Below, piece after piece: positions 27,195 to 37,143 of a DNA stretch of 64,000 bases. The stretch covers positions 62,001 to 126,000 of the forward strand of contig NZ_SACJ01000008.1 in NCBI RefSeq assembly GCF_004016525.1, in the 5' to 3' direction. The DNA is from Flavobacterium sufflavum (GTDB lineage Bacteria > Bacteroidota > Bacteroidia > Flavobacteriales > Flavobacteriaceae). The position numbers and the translations under genes are program-made. Under the pieces are notes generated by a model. It worked only from the letters and a program-made list of their open reading frames with translations, was not told where the DNA came from and did no database searches. Position 1 is the first letter of the stretch. Each line of letters opens with the position of its first letter.

Positions 27195-28628
27195 ATGGAT
27201 CCACTAATAATTATTTTGATAGGAACTTTGGTAGTTCTTTTTTGCATTATCGTTTTAAAATTACATGCAGTTATTTCGTTGTTGTTAGCTGCTTTGGTTA
27301 CTGGAGTGTTAACTTCTCCAGAACTTATATATGAATATGCGATTCATAAAGGAATGTCAGTTCAAGAGGCTCAAAAATTTTCGACTCAAATAATTGGAAA
27401 TCGATTAGGATTAGCTTTTGGAAATACTAGTGGAAAAATCGGGATTTTAATTGCTTTGGGTTCTATAATTGGATCAGCATTGATGAAGAGTGGGGGTGCA
27501 GAACGTATTGTGAGGAGTTTTTTAGGGTTGTTTGGTAGAAAAAATGCTTCTTTAGCTTTAATGAGTGGAAGTTTTTTATTGTCTATTCCTGTATTTTTTC
27601 AAACGGTATTTTATTTGATGTTACCGTTGATAAAAAGTTTGGGAATACACAGTCCTAAAAAATACAGTCTTTATTTAATGATGGTTATTGCAGGAGGGGT
27701 AATGGCACATTCCTTAGTGCCGCCAGCTGCAGGGCCATTATTTGTTGCCCAGGCTTTAGGAGTCAATATTGGAACCATGATAATTGGTGGATTCGTGGTA
27801 GGGATATTCACAAGTTTGTGTGGGTATGTTTATGCACTTTGGGCAAATAAAAAATGGGATTTACCTATGAGGGATACTCCCGATGTTAGTATTGATGATT
27901 TAAAAAAGTTGGCTGAAAAACACGATTCAGAGTTGCCGAAATTATGGATTTCAGTTTTGCCGATTATTCTTCCCTTGTTTTTAATAACCGCCAATACTGT
28001 ATCTGAATTGGATACGAATGTAAATGAGGCAAACGTAAGCGGGTTTCATAAGCATTGGGTTTCTATATTTTCTGTTTTGGGGGATGCAAATATTGCATTA
28101 GCTATTTCTGCAGCAATAGCTGTTTCCTTATTGTGGTCAAGACTAAACAATACAAAAGATTTTCAAAAAGTTATAGCTGAATCTATCAGCAGTGCTGGAG
28201 TCATCATTTTGATAACTACTGCTGGAGGTGTTTTTGGGCAAATGCTGGAGCAAACGGGAATAGGAATAAAACTAAGTGGTTTTGCAACAACTTATCAAAT
28301 GGCTGTCATACCTTTGGCCTTTTTTATTACTGCCGCTGTTCGTACGGTACAAGGATCTGCAATGGTTGCCATGGTTACTGCCGCCGGGGTTATGGGTGGA
28401 GTGGGTAGTATGGGATTAGGTTTTAATCCTATCTATGTAGCTCTGGCCATAGGGTGTGGTTCTAAAATATTTACATGGATGAATGATAGTGCTTTCTGGA
28501 TTGTAACTGAAATGTGTGCCATGGAAGAGAAAGAAACGATTCGTCATTTTTCTTTTCTATCAATGGTAATGGGATTTTCAGGTCTAATAATATTAATGAT
28601 TCTTTCTCAATTTTTACCTTTAATTTAA
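27195..28628 (+). CDS. GntP-family permease, probably for aldarate or aldonate
   Basis: A 477-residue membrane protein with about 12-14 hydrophobic segments. Characteristic GntP (gluconate:H+ symporter) stretches are [39 protein letters not shown] and [16 protein letters not shown], with [17 protein letters not shown] near the C-terminus. GntP proteins import gluconate and related sugar acids. Because the next three genes encode a galactarate/glucarate degradation route, galactarate, glucarate or a related acid is the most likely substrate. The stop codon and the next ATG are 1 nt apart, so it is clearly co-transcribed with the dehydratase gene. Confidence 0.88.
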   Translation: MDPLIIILIGTLVVLFCIIVLKLHAVISLLLAALVTGVLTSPELIYEYAIHKGMSVQEAQKFSTQIIGNRLGLAFGNTSGKIGILIALGSIIGSALMKSGGAERIVRSFLGLFGRKNASLALMSGSFLLSIPVFFQTVFYLMLPLIKSLGIHSPKKYSLYLMMVIAGGVMAHSLVPPAAGPLFVAQALGVNIGTMIIGGFVVGIFTSLCGYVYALWANKKWDLPMRDTPDVSIDDLKKLAEKHDSELPKLWISVLPIILPLFLITANTVSELDTNVNEANVSGFHKHWVSIFSVLGDANIALAISAAIAVSLLWSRLNNTKDFQKVIAESISSAGVIILITTAGGVFGQMLEQTGIGIKLSGFATTYQMAVIPLAFFITAAVRTVQGSAMVAMVTAAGVMGGVGSMGLGFNPIYVALAIGCGSKIFTWMNDSAFWIVTEMCAMEEKETIRHFSFLSMVMGFSGLIILMILSQFLPLI

Positions 28629-28629
28629 A

Positions 28630-30195
28630 ATGCAAGTAGCGAATAGTGATATAGTAATAATAACTACTCCCAAGGATAATGTTGGTATAGTAGTAAACCC
28701 TCTCGGTTTAGCCGAAGGAACAGTTCTTCAAGAAGGAACAGTTCTCCTGCAATTTGTGCCTTCTGGCCATAAAGTGGCTTTGTGTGATATTGCTGTCGGA
28801 AAAGAAATTATTCGATATGCTGAAATCATTGGATATGCCAATAAATTAATTAAACGTGGTGAATGGATTGAGGAATCCAAAATGTCCTTGCCAACCCCTC
28901 CGGAATTGCAATTTATTTCTTTGCCGGAAGCTAATGAGATTATTCCGGAAATGGAACCTTTGGAGGGATATACATTTCAAGGGTATAGAAATGCCGATGG
29001 CAGTGTTGGCACTAAAAATATTTTAGGAATTACGACCAGTGTTCAATGTGTGGCAGGTCTTACGGAACATTTGGCGAAAAAGATAAAACAAGAATTACTT
29101 CCATTGTATCCTAATGTGGATGATGTTGTGGCGCTTAATCATACGTATGGTTGTGGTGTTGCAATAACAGCTCCGGCTGCAATTGTTCCAATTAGAACCA
29201 TTCAGAATATTGCAAAAAATCCAAATTTTGGTGGCGGAATAATGGTTATTGGTTTAGGTTGTGAAAAGTTAAGGCCAGAAAGTCTTGTTCCGAAAAAGGA
29301 TGATTCTTCAGAATTTGGAGCCGATGAGAGTTATTCCAGTATTACTTATATGCAAGACGAATCATTTCATGGTTTTAATGAAATGGTTGAAGGTATTATG
29401 AAAACGGCTGAAATACATTTAAAAAGTCTTAACAAACGCCAAAGAGAAACATGTCCTGCCTCGGATTTAGTTGTGGGTATGCAATGTGGTGGGAGTGATG
29501 CTTTTTCAGGTTTAACAGCTAATCCGGCGGCTGGTTTTGCTGCAGATTTAATAGTTCGTGCCGGAGGAAGTGTAATGTTTTCCGAAGTGACCGAAGTTCG
29601 AGACGCTATTCATTTATTGGTTCCAAGAACAATTAATCCTGCTGTGGGAAGAGCGCTTTTGAACGAGATGAAATGGTACGATGATTATCTTTCATTGGGA
29701 CAAGCTGATCGAAGTGCCAATACAACTCCGGGAAATAAGTTGGGTGGTTTGAGCAATATTGTAGAAAAAGCATTGGGTTCTATTGCTAAATCTGGGACTA
29801 GTCCTATTGTAGACGTTCTTAGCCCTGGCGAAAGAATTCGTCGCAAGGGATTGACATTTGCTGCCACACCTGCCAGTGATTTTGTCTGCGGAACATTGCA
29901 ATTGGCATCCGGAATGAATATGCATGTATTTATGACAGGAAGAGGAACGCCTTACGGTTTATCAATGGTACCTGTCATAAAAGTGGGATCAAATTCTAAA
30001 TTAAGTCAAAGATGGTTTGATTTAATTGATTTTGATGCGGGCAAAATTGCCAGTGGTGAAAAAACAATTGAGGAAATGGGATGGGAACTTTTTTTATTAA
30101 TCCTGGATGTTGCAAGTGGTAAGAAACAAGTTGCCTGCGATGTTCTTGGATTGCATAATGATTTGGTTTTGTTTAATCCTGGGCCATTAACATAA
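28630..30195 (+). CDS. garD: Galactarate dehydratase (GarD/UxaA family)
   Basis: A 521-residue protein of the altronate/galactarate dehydratase family, close in length to E. coli GarD (about 523). An N-terminal SAF-like domain (residues 1-95) is followed by the catalytic region with [33 protein letters not shown] and [14 protein letters not shown]. It ends with [14 protein letters not shown]. The [19 protein letters not shown] segment resembles GarD rather than UxaA, and the window has a separate UxaA-like protein at 39317. The reaction converts galactarate to 5-dehydro-4-deoxyglucarate, the substrate of the next enzyme. This neighbour evidence supports GarD, though glucarate specificity is not excluded. 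Confidence 0.85.
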   Translation: MQVANSDIVIITTPKDNVGIVVNPLGLAEGTVLQEGTVLLQFVPSGHKVALCDIAVGKEIIRYAEIIGYANKLIKRGEWIEESKMSLPTPPELQFISLPEANEIIPEMEPLEGYTFQGYRNADGSVGTKNILGITTSVQCVAGLTEHLAKKIKQELLPLYPNVDDVVALNHTYGCGVAITAPAAIVPIRTIQNIAKNPNFGGGIMVIGLGCEKLRPESLVPKKDDSSEFGADESYSSITYMQDESFHGFNEMVEGIMKTAEIHLKSLNKRQRETCPASDLVVGMQCGGSDAFSGLTANPAAGFAADLIVRAGGSVMFSEVTEVRDAIHLLVPRTINPAVGRALLNEMKWYDDYLSLGQADRSANTTPGNKLGGLSNIVEKALGSIAKSGTSPIVDVLSPGERIRRKGLTFAATPASDFVCGTLQLASGMNMHVFMTGRGTPYGLSMVPVIKVGSNSKLSQRWFDLIDFDAGKIASGEKTIEEMGWELFLLILDVASGKKQVACDVLGLHNDLVLFNPGPLT

Positions 30196-30227
30196 AATAG
30201 TAGTATGAATTTTTAAAATTATATAAA

Positions 30228-31148
30228 ATGGGATCTTATACAAGAATTGAAAATGCATTGCGGGATGGATTATTGTCATTTCCGGTTACGGATATGGATG
30301 AAAATGGACAGTTTAATGCCAAAACTTTTACAGACAGGCTAGAGTCGTTTGTAAGTTATGGAGTTTCTTCTGTATTTGTTGCTGGAGGAACAGGCGAATT
30401 TTTTTCATTGTCCAGGGAAGAATACAAACAAATCGTGGAAATTACCGCCAAAACCATTAATGGAAGAATTCCAACAGTATCAAGTGTTGGTAGAAGTATT
30501 CCTGAAGCAATTGAATTTGCAAAGATGGCTGAGGTTGCCGGAATTGATGCTTTGCTTTTAATGCCTCCATATCTTACGGAATGTGCTAAAAGTGGTGTTA
30601 TGGAATATGCAAAAGCAATAATGCAAAACACAAAATTACCGGTAATTTATTATAACCGTGCCAATGGAATTTTGTCGGCAGAACAAATACAAAAACTTGC
30701 TGATGCTTGTCCTAATTTTATTGCCTTGAAAGATGGTACCGGAAATATGGAAGAAATAAATACAACGATAAAAACTATTGGGGATCGTTTGGTTTATATT
30801 GGAGGAGTGCCTACAGCCGAAATTATTTCGGAAGCTTATTTGTCAATAGGTGTGAATACCTATTCTTCAGCGGTTTTTAATTTTGTTCCTAAATTAGCGG
30901 TTCATTTCTACAAGTCTTTAAGAGCGGGGGATAAAGAAAAAGTAAATTTAATTATAAAAGAGTTTTTTATTCCTTTCATTCAGTTAAGAAGTAAAAGACA
31001 AGGATATGCTGTTAGTTTGATTAAGGCAGGTACAACACTAATAGGAGAAAGTGCAGGAAATGTACGTTTTCCTTTAGAAATGCCATCTGAAGATGAAGTG
31101 GCAGAACTTCAAAGAATTATTGATAAAGCTGAAGAACTTATCAATTAA
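30228..31148 (+). CDS. kdgD: 5-dehydro-4-deoxyglucarate dehydratase (DHDPS family)
   Basis: A 306-residue TIM-barrel protein of the dihydrodipicolinate synthase superfamily. GGTGEFFSLSREEY is the phosphate/carboxylate loop motif with Glu-Phe-Phe as in KdgD. VIYYNRANG carries the conserved Tyr, and FIALKDGTGNMEE contains the Schiff-base Lys. The enzyme decarboxylates and dehydrates 5-dehydro-4-deoxyglucarate to 2,5-dioxopentanoate. Its position between the galactarate dehydratase gene and an aldehyde dehydrogenase gene gives a complete three-step route to alpha-ketoglutarate. Confidence 0.93.
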   Translation: MGSYTRIENALRDGLLSFPVTDMDENGQFNAKTFTDRLESFVSYGVSSVFVAGGTGEFFSLSREEYKQIVEITAKTINGRIPTVSSVGRSIPEAIEFAKMAEVAGIDALLLMPPYLTECAKSGVMEYAKAIMQNTKLPVIYYNRANGILSAEQIQKLADACPNFIALKDGTGNMEEINTTIKTIGDRLVYIGGVPTAEIISEAYLSIGVNTYSSAVFNFVPKLAVHFYKSLRAGDKEKVNLIIKEFFIPFIQLRSKRQGYAVSLIKAGTTLIGESAGNVRFPLEMPSEDEVAELQRIIDKAEELIN

Positions 31149-31165
31149 TATAAAAAAAAATAAAA

Positions 31166-32701
31166 ATGAGTAATCTCGGAAAATTCTACGCAGTAAATCC
31201 TGTTAATAATGAGTTCTTGGATGGAGAGTTTGTAAATGCAACGGCGGATCAGGTTGATGCTACAGTAGAAAAAGCAATTAAAGCTTTTGATGTTTACAGA
31301 AAGAAAGATAAAGACAGTATCGCTAATTTTTTAGAGCGAATTGGTGAAGAAATTTTAAGCTTAGGTGATGCTCTTTTAGAAAGATGTCATTTGGAAACCG
31401 CATTGCCATTGGCAAGGTTGCAGGGAGAAAGAGGAAGGACTATTGGTCAATTGAATTTATTTGCTTCGGTAGTAAGAGAAGGTTCTTGGGTAGATGCTCG
31501 TGTAGAGACGGCTATTCCAAACAGAGCTCCATTGCCTAAATCGGATATTCGACACATGTTGTTGCCGTTAGGACCTGTAGCGGTATTTGGAGCAAGTAAT
31601 TTTCCTTTGGCGTTTTCTGTAGCAGGAGGTGATACGGTATCTGCTTTGGCGGCTGGTTGTCCTGTTGTTGTAAAAGCGCATCCTGCACATCCCGGAACAT
31701 CAGCAATGGTAGCCAGTGCAATAGAAAAAGCAATAAACGATTGCGGAATGCCGGAAGGTGTTTTTTCTTTAGTACAAGGAAATACCAATGAGGTGGGTGA
31801 GGCTTTAGTAAAACATTCTGGGATTAAAGCGGTTGGATTCACGGGGTCGTTCAAAGGAGGAAAAGCATTGTTTGATATTGCGAACACAAGATCAGAACCT
31901 ATTCCTGTTTTTGCTGAAATGGGAAGTACAAATCCAGTTTTTATTTTGCCAGATATTCTTAAAGAAAAAGCAGAGGCAATTGCTGCAGGAATGGCAGGTT
32001 CAATAACTCAGGGTGTTGGTCAGTTTTGTACTAATCCAGGTTTGACATTTGTTCAACAATCGGATGCGGCAAATAAATTTGTTACGGACTTGGTTTCTAA
32101 AATAAATGAAGTTCCTGCTTCAACAATGTTAACGGCAGGAATTAATGTAGCTTACGATAAAAAAATAAAAAGCACTTTAGAAATTGATAATGTCGAAGAA
32201 ATTGCTACTGGAAAATCAGTGGATTCTTTAAACAGTGCTAAAGCTAGGATTTTTAAAGCATCAATAGAAACGTTCTCTCAAAATCACGCATTAGCAGAAG
32301 AGAATTTTGGTCCGTCAAGCGTAATTGTAGAAGCGCAAACCAAAGAACAAATTCTTGATGCTGCCAGAAATCTTGAAGGTCATCTAACGGCAACAATCCA
32401 TGGTACTGATGCTGATTTTGCTGAATTTGGAGAGTTGTTTGATATCTTGGAATTGAAAGTAGGGAGGATTCTAATTAATGGTTACCCAACAGGTGTTGAG
32501 GTTTGTCATTCAATGGTGCATGGAGGGCCGTATCCTGCTACTACAGCTTCTCAAACCACATCAGTAGGTACAAATGCAATTAAGCGTTTTGCCAGGCCAA
32601 TATGTTATCAGGATTATCCGGATGCATTATTGCCTAATGCGCTTAGGAGTGGTAATCCTTTGAATATTTGGCGAATGGTTAATGGGAATATGGAAAAGTA
32701 A
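31166..32701 (+). CDS. 2,5-dioxovalerate (alpha-ketoglutarate semialdehyde) dehydrogenase
   Basis: A 511-residue NAD(P)-dependent aldehyde dehydrogenase. It has the cofactor-binding GFTGSFKGGKALFD, the general-base Glu in VFAEMGSTNPVFI and the catalytic Cys in GQFCTNPGLTF. The N-terminal FAVNPVNN-like opening and the ALPLARLQGERGRTIGQLNLF segment are typical of the alpha-ketoglutarate semialdehyde dehydrogenase branch. It oxidises 2,5-dioxopentanoate to alpha-ketoglutarate, completing the aldarate pathway. The gene starts 17 nt after kdgD and is followed by an intrinsic terminator. Confidence 0.92.
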   Translation: MSNLGKFYAVNPVNNEFLDGEFVNATADQVDATVEKAIKAFDVYRKKDKDSIANFLERIGEEILSLGDALLERCHLETALPLARLQGERGRTIGQLNLFASVVREGSWVDARVETAIPNRAPLPKSDIRHMLLPLGPVAVFGASNFPLAFSVAGGDTVSALAAGCPVVVKAHPAHPGTSAMVASAIEKAINDCGMPEGVFSLVQGNTNEVGEALVKHSGIKAVGFTGSFKGGKALFDIANTRSEPIPVFAEMGSTNPVFILPDILKEKAEAIAAGMAGSITQGVGQFCTNPGLTFVQQSDAANKFVTDLVSKINEVPASTMLTAGINVAYDKKIKSTLEIDNVEEIATGKSVDSLNSAKARIFKASIETFSQNHALAEENFGPSSVIVEAQTKEQILDAARNLEGHLTATIHGTDADFAEFGELFDILELKVGRILINGYPTGVEVCHSMVHGGPYPATTASQTTSVGTNAIKRFARPICYQDYPDALLPNALRSGNPLNIWRMVNGNMEK

Positions 32702-32710
32702 ATACATTTT

Positions 32711-32745
32711 AAAAAGGATAAAGCAAGATGCTTTGTCCTTTTTTT
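32711..32745 (+). terminator. Intrinsic terminator of the galactarate operon
   Basis: A 15-bp stem with one G-U wobble (32711-32725 with 32729-32743) closes a 3-nt loop and runs into T residues. Confidence 0.85.
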
Positions 32746-32990
32746 ATGTTTTATTTTTTGTTTCTCATGAAATATCTTGCATTATTTTATAAAAGAATCG
32801 GGATTATATGCCAGTTAGATAATGGATAAAATAATGGAGGTTATTTAAAATATTTTTGTTACTTTTCCAGACTAATAAAATCAAAAAAAAAGTACGTCTT
32901 TTTAGCTAAAATCCTTAATTACATTTATGTTTTTTTATAATTGTAACAATTTTTTAGCAAATAGAGTAATATTTATTTGGCGAAAAAGTT

Positions 32991-32998
32991 TATTTTTG
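32991..32998 (+). promoter_or_regulatory. -7 promoter element of the kdu/uxa operon
   Basis: TATTTTTG fits TAnnTTTG and overlaps the first two bases of the operator at 32997-33010. The kduI start codon lies only 14 nt past the operator, so the leader is very short. Confidence 0.6.
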
Positions 32999-33010
32999 CA
33001 ATCGATTACA
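32997..33010. promoter_or_regulatory. LacI-type operator, copy 3 (kduI)
   Basis: TGCAATCGATTACA is identical to the site before the exuT-like gene. It lies between the -7 box and the kduI ATG. A longer frame from 32977 would translate through it, which argues for the start at 33025. Confidence 0.72.
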
Positions 33011-33024
33011 TTAAAGACAAAGTT

Positions 33025-33861
33025 ATGACAAATTATAGTTCTAGATACGCTTCTAGCCCTCAAGCAGTAAAACAATACGACACCAAACAATTGAGAGAAG
33101 AATTCTTAATTGATAATTTGATGCAAGAAAATGAAATTACTTTCACTTACTCGCATTATGACAGGTATATTACCGGTTCGGCTGTCCCTGTAAAGGATTT
33201 GACTCTTGAAACGATCGATCCTTTAAAATCAAGCTACTTTTTAGAGCGTAGAGAAATGGGGATTATCAATGTTGGAGGAAATGGTTCTGTTGTTGTTGAA
33301 GGGGAATCATACGAACTAGGTTTTAAAGATGCTTTATATATAGGTAGCGGAAATAAAGAAGTAATTTTTAAAAGTGCTGATCCTAAAAATCCAGCTAAAT
33401 TTTATATTAATTCTGCTCCGGCTCACACCACTTACCCTACAGTAAAAGTGAGTTTAGCTGAAGCTAATAAATTAAACTTAGGTGCAATGGAAACGGCTAA
33501 TCACCGTACAGTGAACCAAATGATTATTGGAAGTGTGGTTACTACTTGTCAATTACAAATGGGAATGACTGAGTTAAATCCGGGAAGCGTTTGGAATACA
33601 ATGCCTGCTCACGTACATGATCGTCGTATGGAGGTTTATTTTTACTTAGACATTCCTGAAAATCAAGCGGTTTGTCACTTTATGGGTGAGCCACAAGAGA
33701 CAAGACATATCTGGATGAACAATCATCAGGCGGTTATTTCTCCACCATGGTCTATTCACTCAGGATCAGGAACTTCTAATTATACTTTTATCTGGGGTAT
33801 GGCTGGTGAAAACCTGGATTATGGAGATATGGATGTTTGTAAAATCACTGATTTAAGATAA
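33025..33861 (+). CDS. kduI: 4-deoxy-L-threo-5-hexosulose-uronate ketol-isomerase
   Basis: Starting at ATG 33025 gives 278 residues, the length of E. coli KduI, whereas a start at 32977 would put the operator inside the gene. The cupin metal site is visible as PAHVHDRRMEVYFYL, with two His and Glu, and ISPPWSIHSGSG with the last His. The enzyme isomerises 5-keto-4-deoxyuronate, formed spontaneously from unsaturated uronates released by GH105 enzymes and pectate lyases, to 2,5-diketo-3-deoxygluconate. It heads a seven-gene operon, and kduD follows after 5 nt. Confidence 0.96.
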   Translation: MTNYSSRYASSPQAVKQYDTKQLREEFLIDNLMQENEITFTYSHYDRYITGSAVPVKDLTLETIDPLKSSYFLERREMGIINVGGNGSVVVEGESYELGFKDALYIGSGNKEVIFKSADPKNPAKFYINSAPAHTTYPTVKVSLAEANKLNLGAMETANHRTVNQMIIGSVVTTCQLQMGMTELNPGSVWNTMPAHVHDRRMEVYFYLDIPENQAVCHFMGEPQETRHIWMNNHQAVISPPWSIHSGSGTSNYTFIWGMAGENLDYGDMDVCKITDLR

Positions 33862-33866
33862 TCAAT

Positions 33867-34652
33867 ATGAATTTATTTAATTTAAAAGGAAAAAGAGCCC
33901 TTATCACTGGAGGAACTCATGGTTTAGGATTAGCCATGGCCGAAGGTTTAGCTCAGGCAGGTGCTGAACTTGTTGTTACAGGAACAACGCCTTCTAAAAT
34001 GGAAGAAGCGTTGACTTATTATAAAAGCAAAGGTTACACAGCTTCAGGCTATTTATTTGATGTAACCAATGAAAAGGAAGCTGCTGAGAATGTGGAATTG
34101 ATTACTAAAGAATTAGGTGCAATTGACATATTGATTAATAATGCAGGAATTATTAAAAGAGAATTGGCTATTACAATGCCGGTTAGTGATTTTAGACAAG
34201 TTATTGAAGTAGATTTGGTAGGTCCTTTCATTATGTCGCAATTAGTGGCTAAACAAATGATCGAACGTCAATCAGGAAAAATTATCAATATTTGTTCTAT
34301 GATGAGTGAATTAGGCAGAACAAACGTTTCGGCTTATGCTTCTGCTAAAGGAGGATTGAAAATGTTGACCCGTAACTTGGCTACTGAATGGGCTAAATAT
34401 AATATTCAGGTAAACGGAATTGGTCCTGGTTATTTTGCAACTACACAAACAGAACCTATTCGTGTGAATGGAAATCCATTTAACGAATTTATCATCAGTA
34501 GAACTCCTGCTGGTCGTTGGGGAGATCCTGAAGATTTGGCTGGAGCAACAGTATTCCTTGCTTCTGAAGCTAGTAAGTTTGTTAATGGACAAATTATTTA
34601 TGTTGATGGTGGAATTTTGGCTACCATTGGTAAACCATCAAATGAAAATTAA
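33867..34652 (+). CDS. kduD: 2-deoxy-D-gluconate 3-dehydrogenase (KduD), SDR family
   Basis: A 261-residue classical short-chain dehydrogenase. TGGTHGLGLAMAEGLAQAG near the N-terminus is the nucleotide-binding motif, INNAGI the structural NNAG motif, and MMSELGRTNVSAYASAKGG holds the catalytic Ser, Tyr and Lys. By homology and position directly after kduI it reduces 2,5-diketo-3-deoxygluconate to 2-keto-3-deoxygluconate (KDG). Confidence 0.94.
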   Translation: MNLFNLKGKRALITGGTHGLGLAMAEGLAQAGAELVVTGTTPSKMEEALTYYKSKGYTASGYLFDVTNEKEAAENVELITKELGAIDILINNAGIIKRELAITMPVSDFRQVIEVDLVGPFIMSQLVAKQMIERQSGKIINICSMMSELGRTNVSAYASAKGGLKMLTRNLATEWAKYNIQVNGIGPGYFATTQTEPIRVNGNPFNEFIISRTPAGRWGDPEDLAGATVFLASEASKFVNGQIIYVDGGILATIGKPSNEN

Positions 34653-34670
34653 TATTTTAAGTAAATTATA

Positions 34671-36080
34671 ATGAGCACTTTTATAAACGATAACTTTTTA
34701 TTAGAAAATAAATTCGCAGAAGAATTATACCATAATTATTCTAAAAACCAACCTATTATTGATTACCATAATCACTTGAATCCACAGTTTATTGCTGAAG
34801 ATAAGATTTTCAACAATATTACTGATGTTTGGATTAAAGGTGATCACTACAAGTGGCGTGCAATGCGTACTTTGGGAATCAACGAACAATTTGTTACTGG
34901 TAATGGTTCTGATAAAGATAAATTTTTAAACTGGGCAAAAACAGTTCCTTATACAATGCGTAATCCATTGTACCACTGGACCCACTTAGAGTTAGCTCGT
35001 TATTTTGATATTACTGATTTATTAAACGAAAAATCAGCTGAAAGAATTTATGATGAGACTTCGGCTAAAGTAAATTCTGCTGAATACAGCACAAGAAACT
35101 TGTTGCGTAAAGTAAATGCTGAATTAGTATGTACTACTGAAGATCCAATTGACAGCTTGGATTTCCACGAGCAATTAGCTAAAAGTGATTTCAAAACTAC
35201 AGTAAGTACTGCTTTTAGACCAGACAAAGCAATTTTGATTGCTAATGACGGATATAACGAATATCTTGATATTTTAGGACAAAAAGCTTCAATTTCTATC
35301 AATACTTATGCTGATTTATGTGCCGCTTTAAGGAACAGAATTGAGTATTTTAATGCTAATGGTTGTCAACTTTGTGACCACGGATTAGATCAAATTTATT
35401 TTGAGAACTATACTGAAAGCGAAGTAAATGCTATTTTCAAAAAGAAAAGAGAAAACCAAGCTATCAGCAATGAAGAAGCTTTGAAATTCCAAAGTGCTAT
35501 CTTAGTATTCTTATGTGAAACTTACCATGAATTTGGATGGGTTCAACAATTTCACTTAGGAGCTCTGAGAAATAACAATGCGCGTATGCACCGTATTTTA
35601 GGACCTGATACTGGATGGGATTCTATTGGAGATTATCCACAGGCTCAAAAATTATCTGCATTCTTAAATGCTTTAGATAGTAAAGATAAATTGACTAAAA
35701 CTATTATTTATAACCTGAATCCAGCGGATAACGAAGTGATGGCTACGATGATTGGTAACTTCAACGATGGAAGTGTTAGAGGTAAAGTACAATTTGGCTC
35801 AGGATGGTGGTTCTTAGATCAAAAAGATGGTATGACAAAACAATTAAACGCTCTTTCTAATATGAGTTTGATTAGCTGTTTTGTAGGTATGTTGACAGAT
35901 TCAAGAAGTTTCTTGTCTTTCCCAAGACACGAATATTTCCGTCGTATTCTTTGTAACCTTTTAGGTGATGAAATCAAAAGAGGAGAGTTACCAGCTTCTG
36001 AAATGGAATGGATCGGAAAAATGGTTTCAGACATTAGCTATGGTAATGCTAAGGAATATTTTAAATTCCCGGTAAAATAA
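34671..36080 (+). CDS. uxaC: Glucuronate/galacturonate isomerase
   Basis: A 469-residue amidohydrolase-fold enzyme, matching the usual UxaC length of about 470. IIDYHNHLNPQFIAED carries the N-terminal metal-binding His-x-His, and WVQQFHLGALRNNNARMH and SLISCFVGMLTDSRSFLSF are typical UxaC stretches. It converts D-galacturonate to tagaturonate and D-glucuronate to fructuronate, the first step of the isomerase pathway that KdgK, KdgA, UxaB and UxaA continue in this operon. Confidence 0.96.
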   Translation: MSTFINDNFLLENKFAEELYHNYSKNQPIIDYHNHLNPQFIAEDKIFNNITDVWIKGDHYKWRAMRTLGINEQFVTGNGSDKDKFLNWAKTVPYTMRNPLYHWTHLELARYFDITDLLNEKSAERIYDETSAKVNSAEYSTRNLLRKVNAELVCTTEDPIDSLDFHEQLAKSDFKTTVSTAFRPDKAILIANDGYNEYLDILGQKASISINTYADLCAALRNRIEYFNANGCQLCDHGLDQIYFENYTESEVNAIFKKKRENQAISNEEALKFQSAILVFLCETYHEFGWVQQFHLGALRNNNARMHRILGPDTGWDSIGDYPQAQKLSAFLNALDSKDKLTKTIIYNLNPADNEVMATMIGNFNDGSVRGKVQFGSGWWFLDQKDGMTKQLNALSNMSLISCFVGMLTDSRSFLSFPRHEYFRRILCNLLGDEIKRGELPASEMEWIGKMVSDISYGNAKEYFKFPVK

Positions 36081-36109
36081 TTAAAGTATAATTTATAAAA
36101 AATTTTCAT

Positions 36110-37132
36110 TTGAAAAAAGTAGTCACTTTTGGAGAAATTCTACTCCGTTTATCTACGGACAGGCATTTGAGATTTGCTCAGGCAGAATCGTATAAAGCAA
36201 CCTATGGTGGGGGAGAATTTAATGTAGCTGTTTCGCTTGTAAATTACGGGATGAAGGCAGAATTTGTTACTAAAGTACCTAATAATGAATTAGGAAATTG
36301 TGCTATTCATGAAATGCGCAAACTGGATGTAGATTGTCAAAATGTAATGAAAGGTGGTGACCGTTTAGGAATTTATTTCCTTGAAACAGGAACCAGTACT
36401 CGTGCATCTAATGTAATTTATGACAGAGCTAACAGTTCAATGTCTACTTTGAAAAAAGGAGAATTTGACTGGAAAGAAATATTAAAAGATGCTACTTGGT
36501 TTCACTGGAGTGGGATTACTCCTGCACTTTCTGAAACTGCTGCCGAAGCTTGTTTCGAAGCAATAAAAGTAGCTCACGAATTAGGTTTGACTATTTCTAC
36601 CGATTTGAATTACCGTTCTAAACTTTGGAACTATGGCAAACAACCTAAAGACGTAATGCCGGAAATGTTAAAGTACAGTAATATTATCTTAGGAGACATA
36701 GATACTGCTAACTTTATGTTAGGTTTAGATAAAGTAGATCCTGATTATCAAGAGGTTCATACATTGCCTGCTTTGTATAATGAGGTATTTAAACTTTGTC
36801 CTGAATTAAAATACATGTCAACTACTTTGCGTTATTCTGTAAGTGCTTCTCACCAACGTATTGGAGGAATCCTTTATGATGGAAAAGAAGTTTATAAAGC
36901 TGCTGTTCAGGAAGTGACTCCGGTTGTGGATAGAGTAGGTAGTGGTGATGCATTCATGGGAGGTTTAATCTACGGATTGAACGAAGAGCCTTTGGATAAA
37001 CAAAGAGCCTTAAACTTTGCCGTTGCAGCTTGTTGTTTAAAACATACTATTTACGGAGACTATAATTTAATTACTAAAAATGAAATTGAAAAATTACTTG
37101 ACGGAGATTTCACAGGTAAGGTTTCAAGATAA
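36110..37132 (+). CDS. kdgK: 2-dehydro-3-deoxygluconokinase, PfkB family
   Basis: A 340-residue ribokinase/PfkB-type kinase. The start is a TTG at 36110. An in-frame stop lies upstream at 36089, no ATG is available in between, and KKVVTFGEILLRLS is the expected N-terminus. YGGGEFNVAVSLVNYG near the start and DRVGSGDAFMGGLIYGL near the end (catalytic Asp in GSGDAF) are the two PfkB signatures. It phosphorylates KDG to KDPG. The non-ATG start could lower its translation relative to its neighbours. Confidence 0.95.
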   Translation: MKKVVTFGEILLRLSTDRHLRFAQAESYKATYGGGEFNVAVSLVNYGMKAEFVTKVPNNELGNCAIHEMRKLDVDCQNVMKGGDRLGIYFLETGTSTRASNVIYDRANSSMSTLKKGEFDWKEILKDATWFHWSGITPALSETAAEACFEAIKVAHELGLTISTDLNYRSKLWNYGKQPKDVMPEMLKYSNIILGDIDTANFMLGLDKVDPDYQEVHTLPALYNEVFKLCPELKYMSTTLRYSVSASHQRIGGILYDGKEVYKAAVQEVTPVVDRVGSGDAFMGGLIYGLNEEPLDKQRALNFAVAACCLKHTIYGDYNLITKNEIEKLLDGDFTGKVSR

Positions 37133-37143
37133 AAAAAGATAAA

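Noticed and set aside
31447-31887. 146-residue - strand open frame inside the aldehyde dehydrogenase gene
   Set aside because: Shadow of a clearly real gene with no motif of its own.
32977-33024. Upstream extension of kduI
   Set aside because: It would place the operator and -7 box inside the coding region, and the product would exceed the family length.
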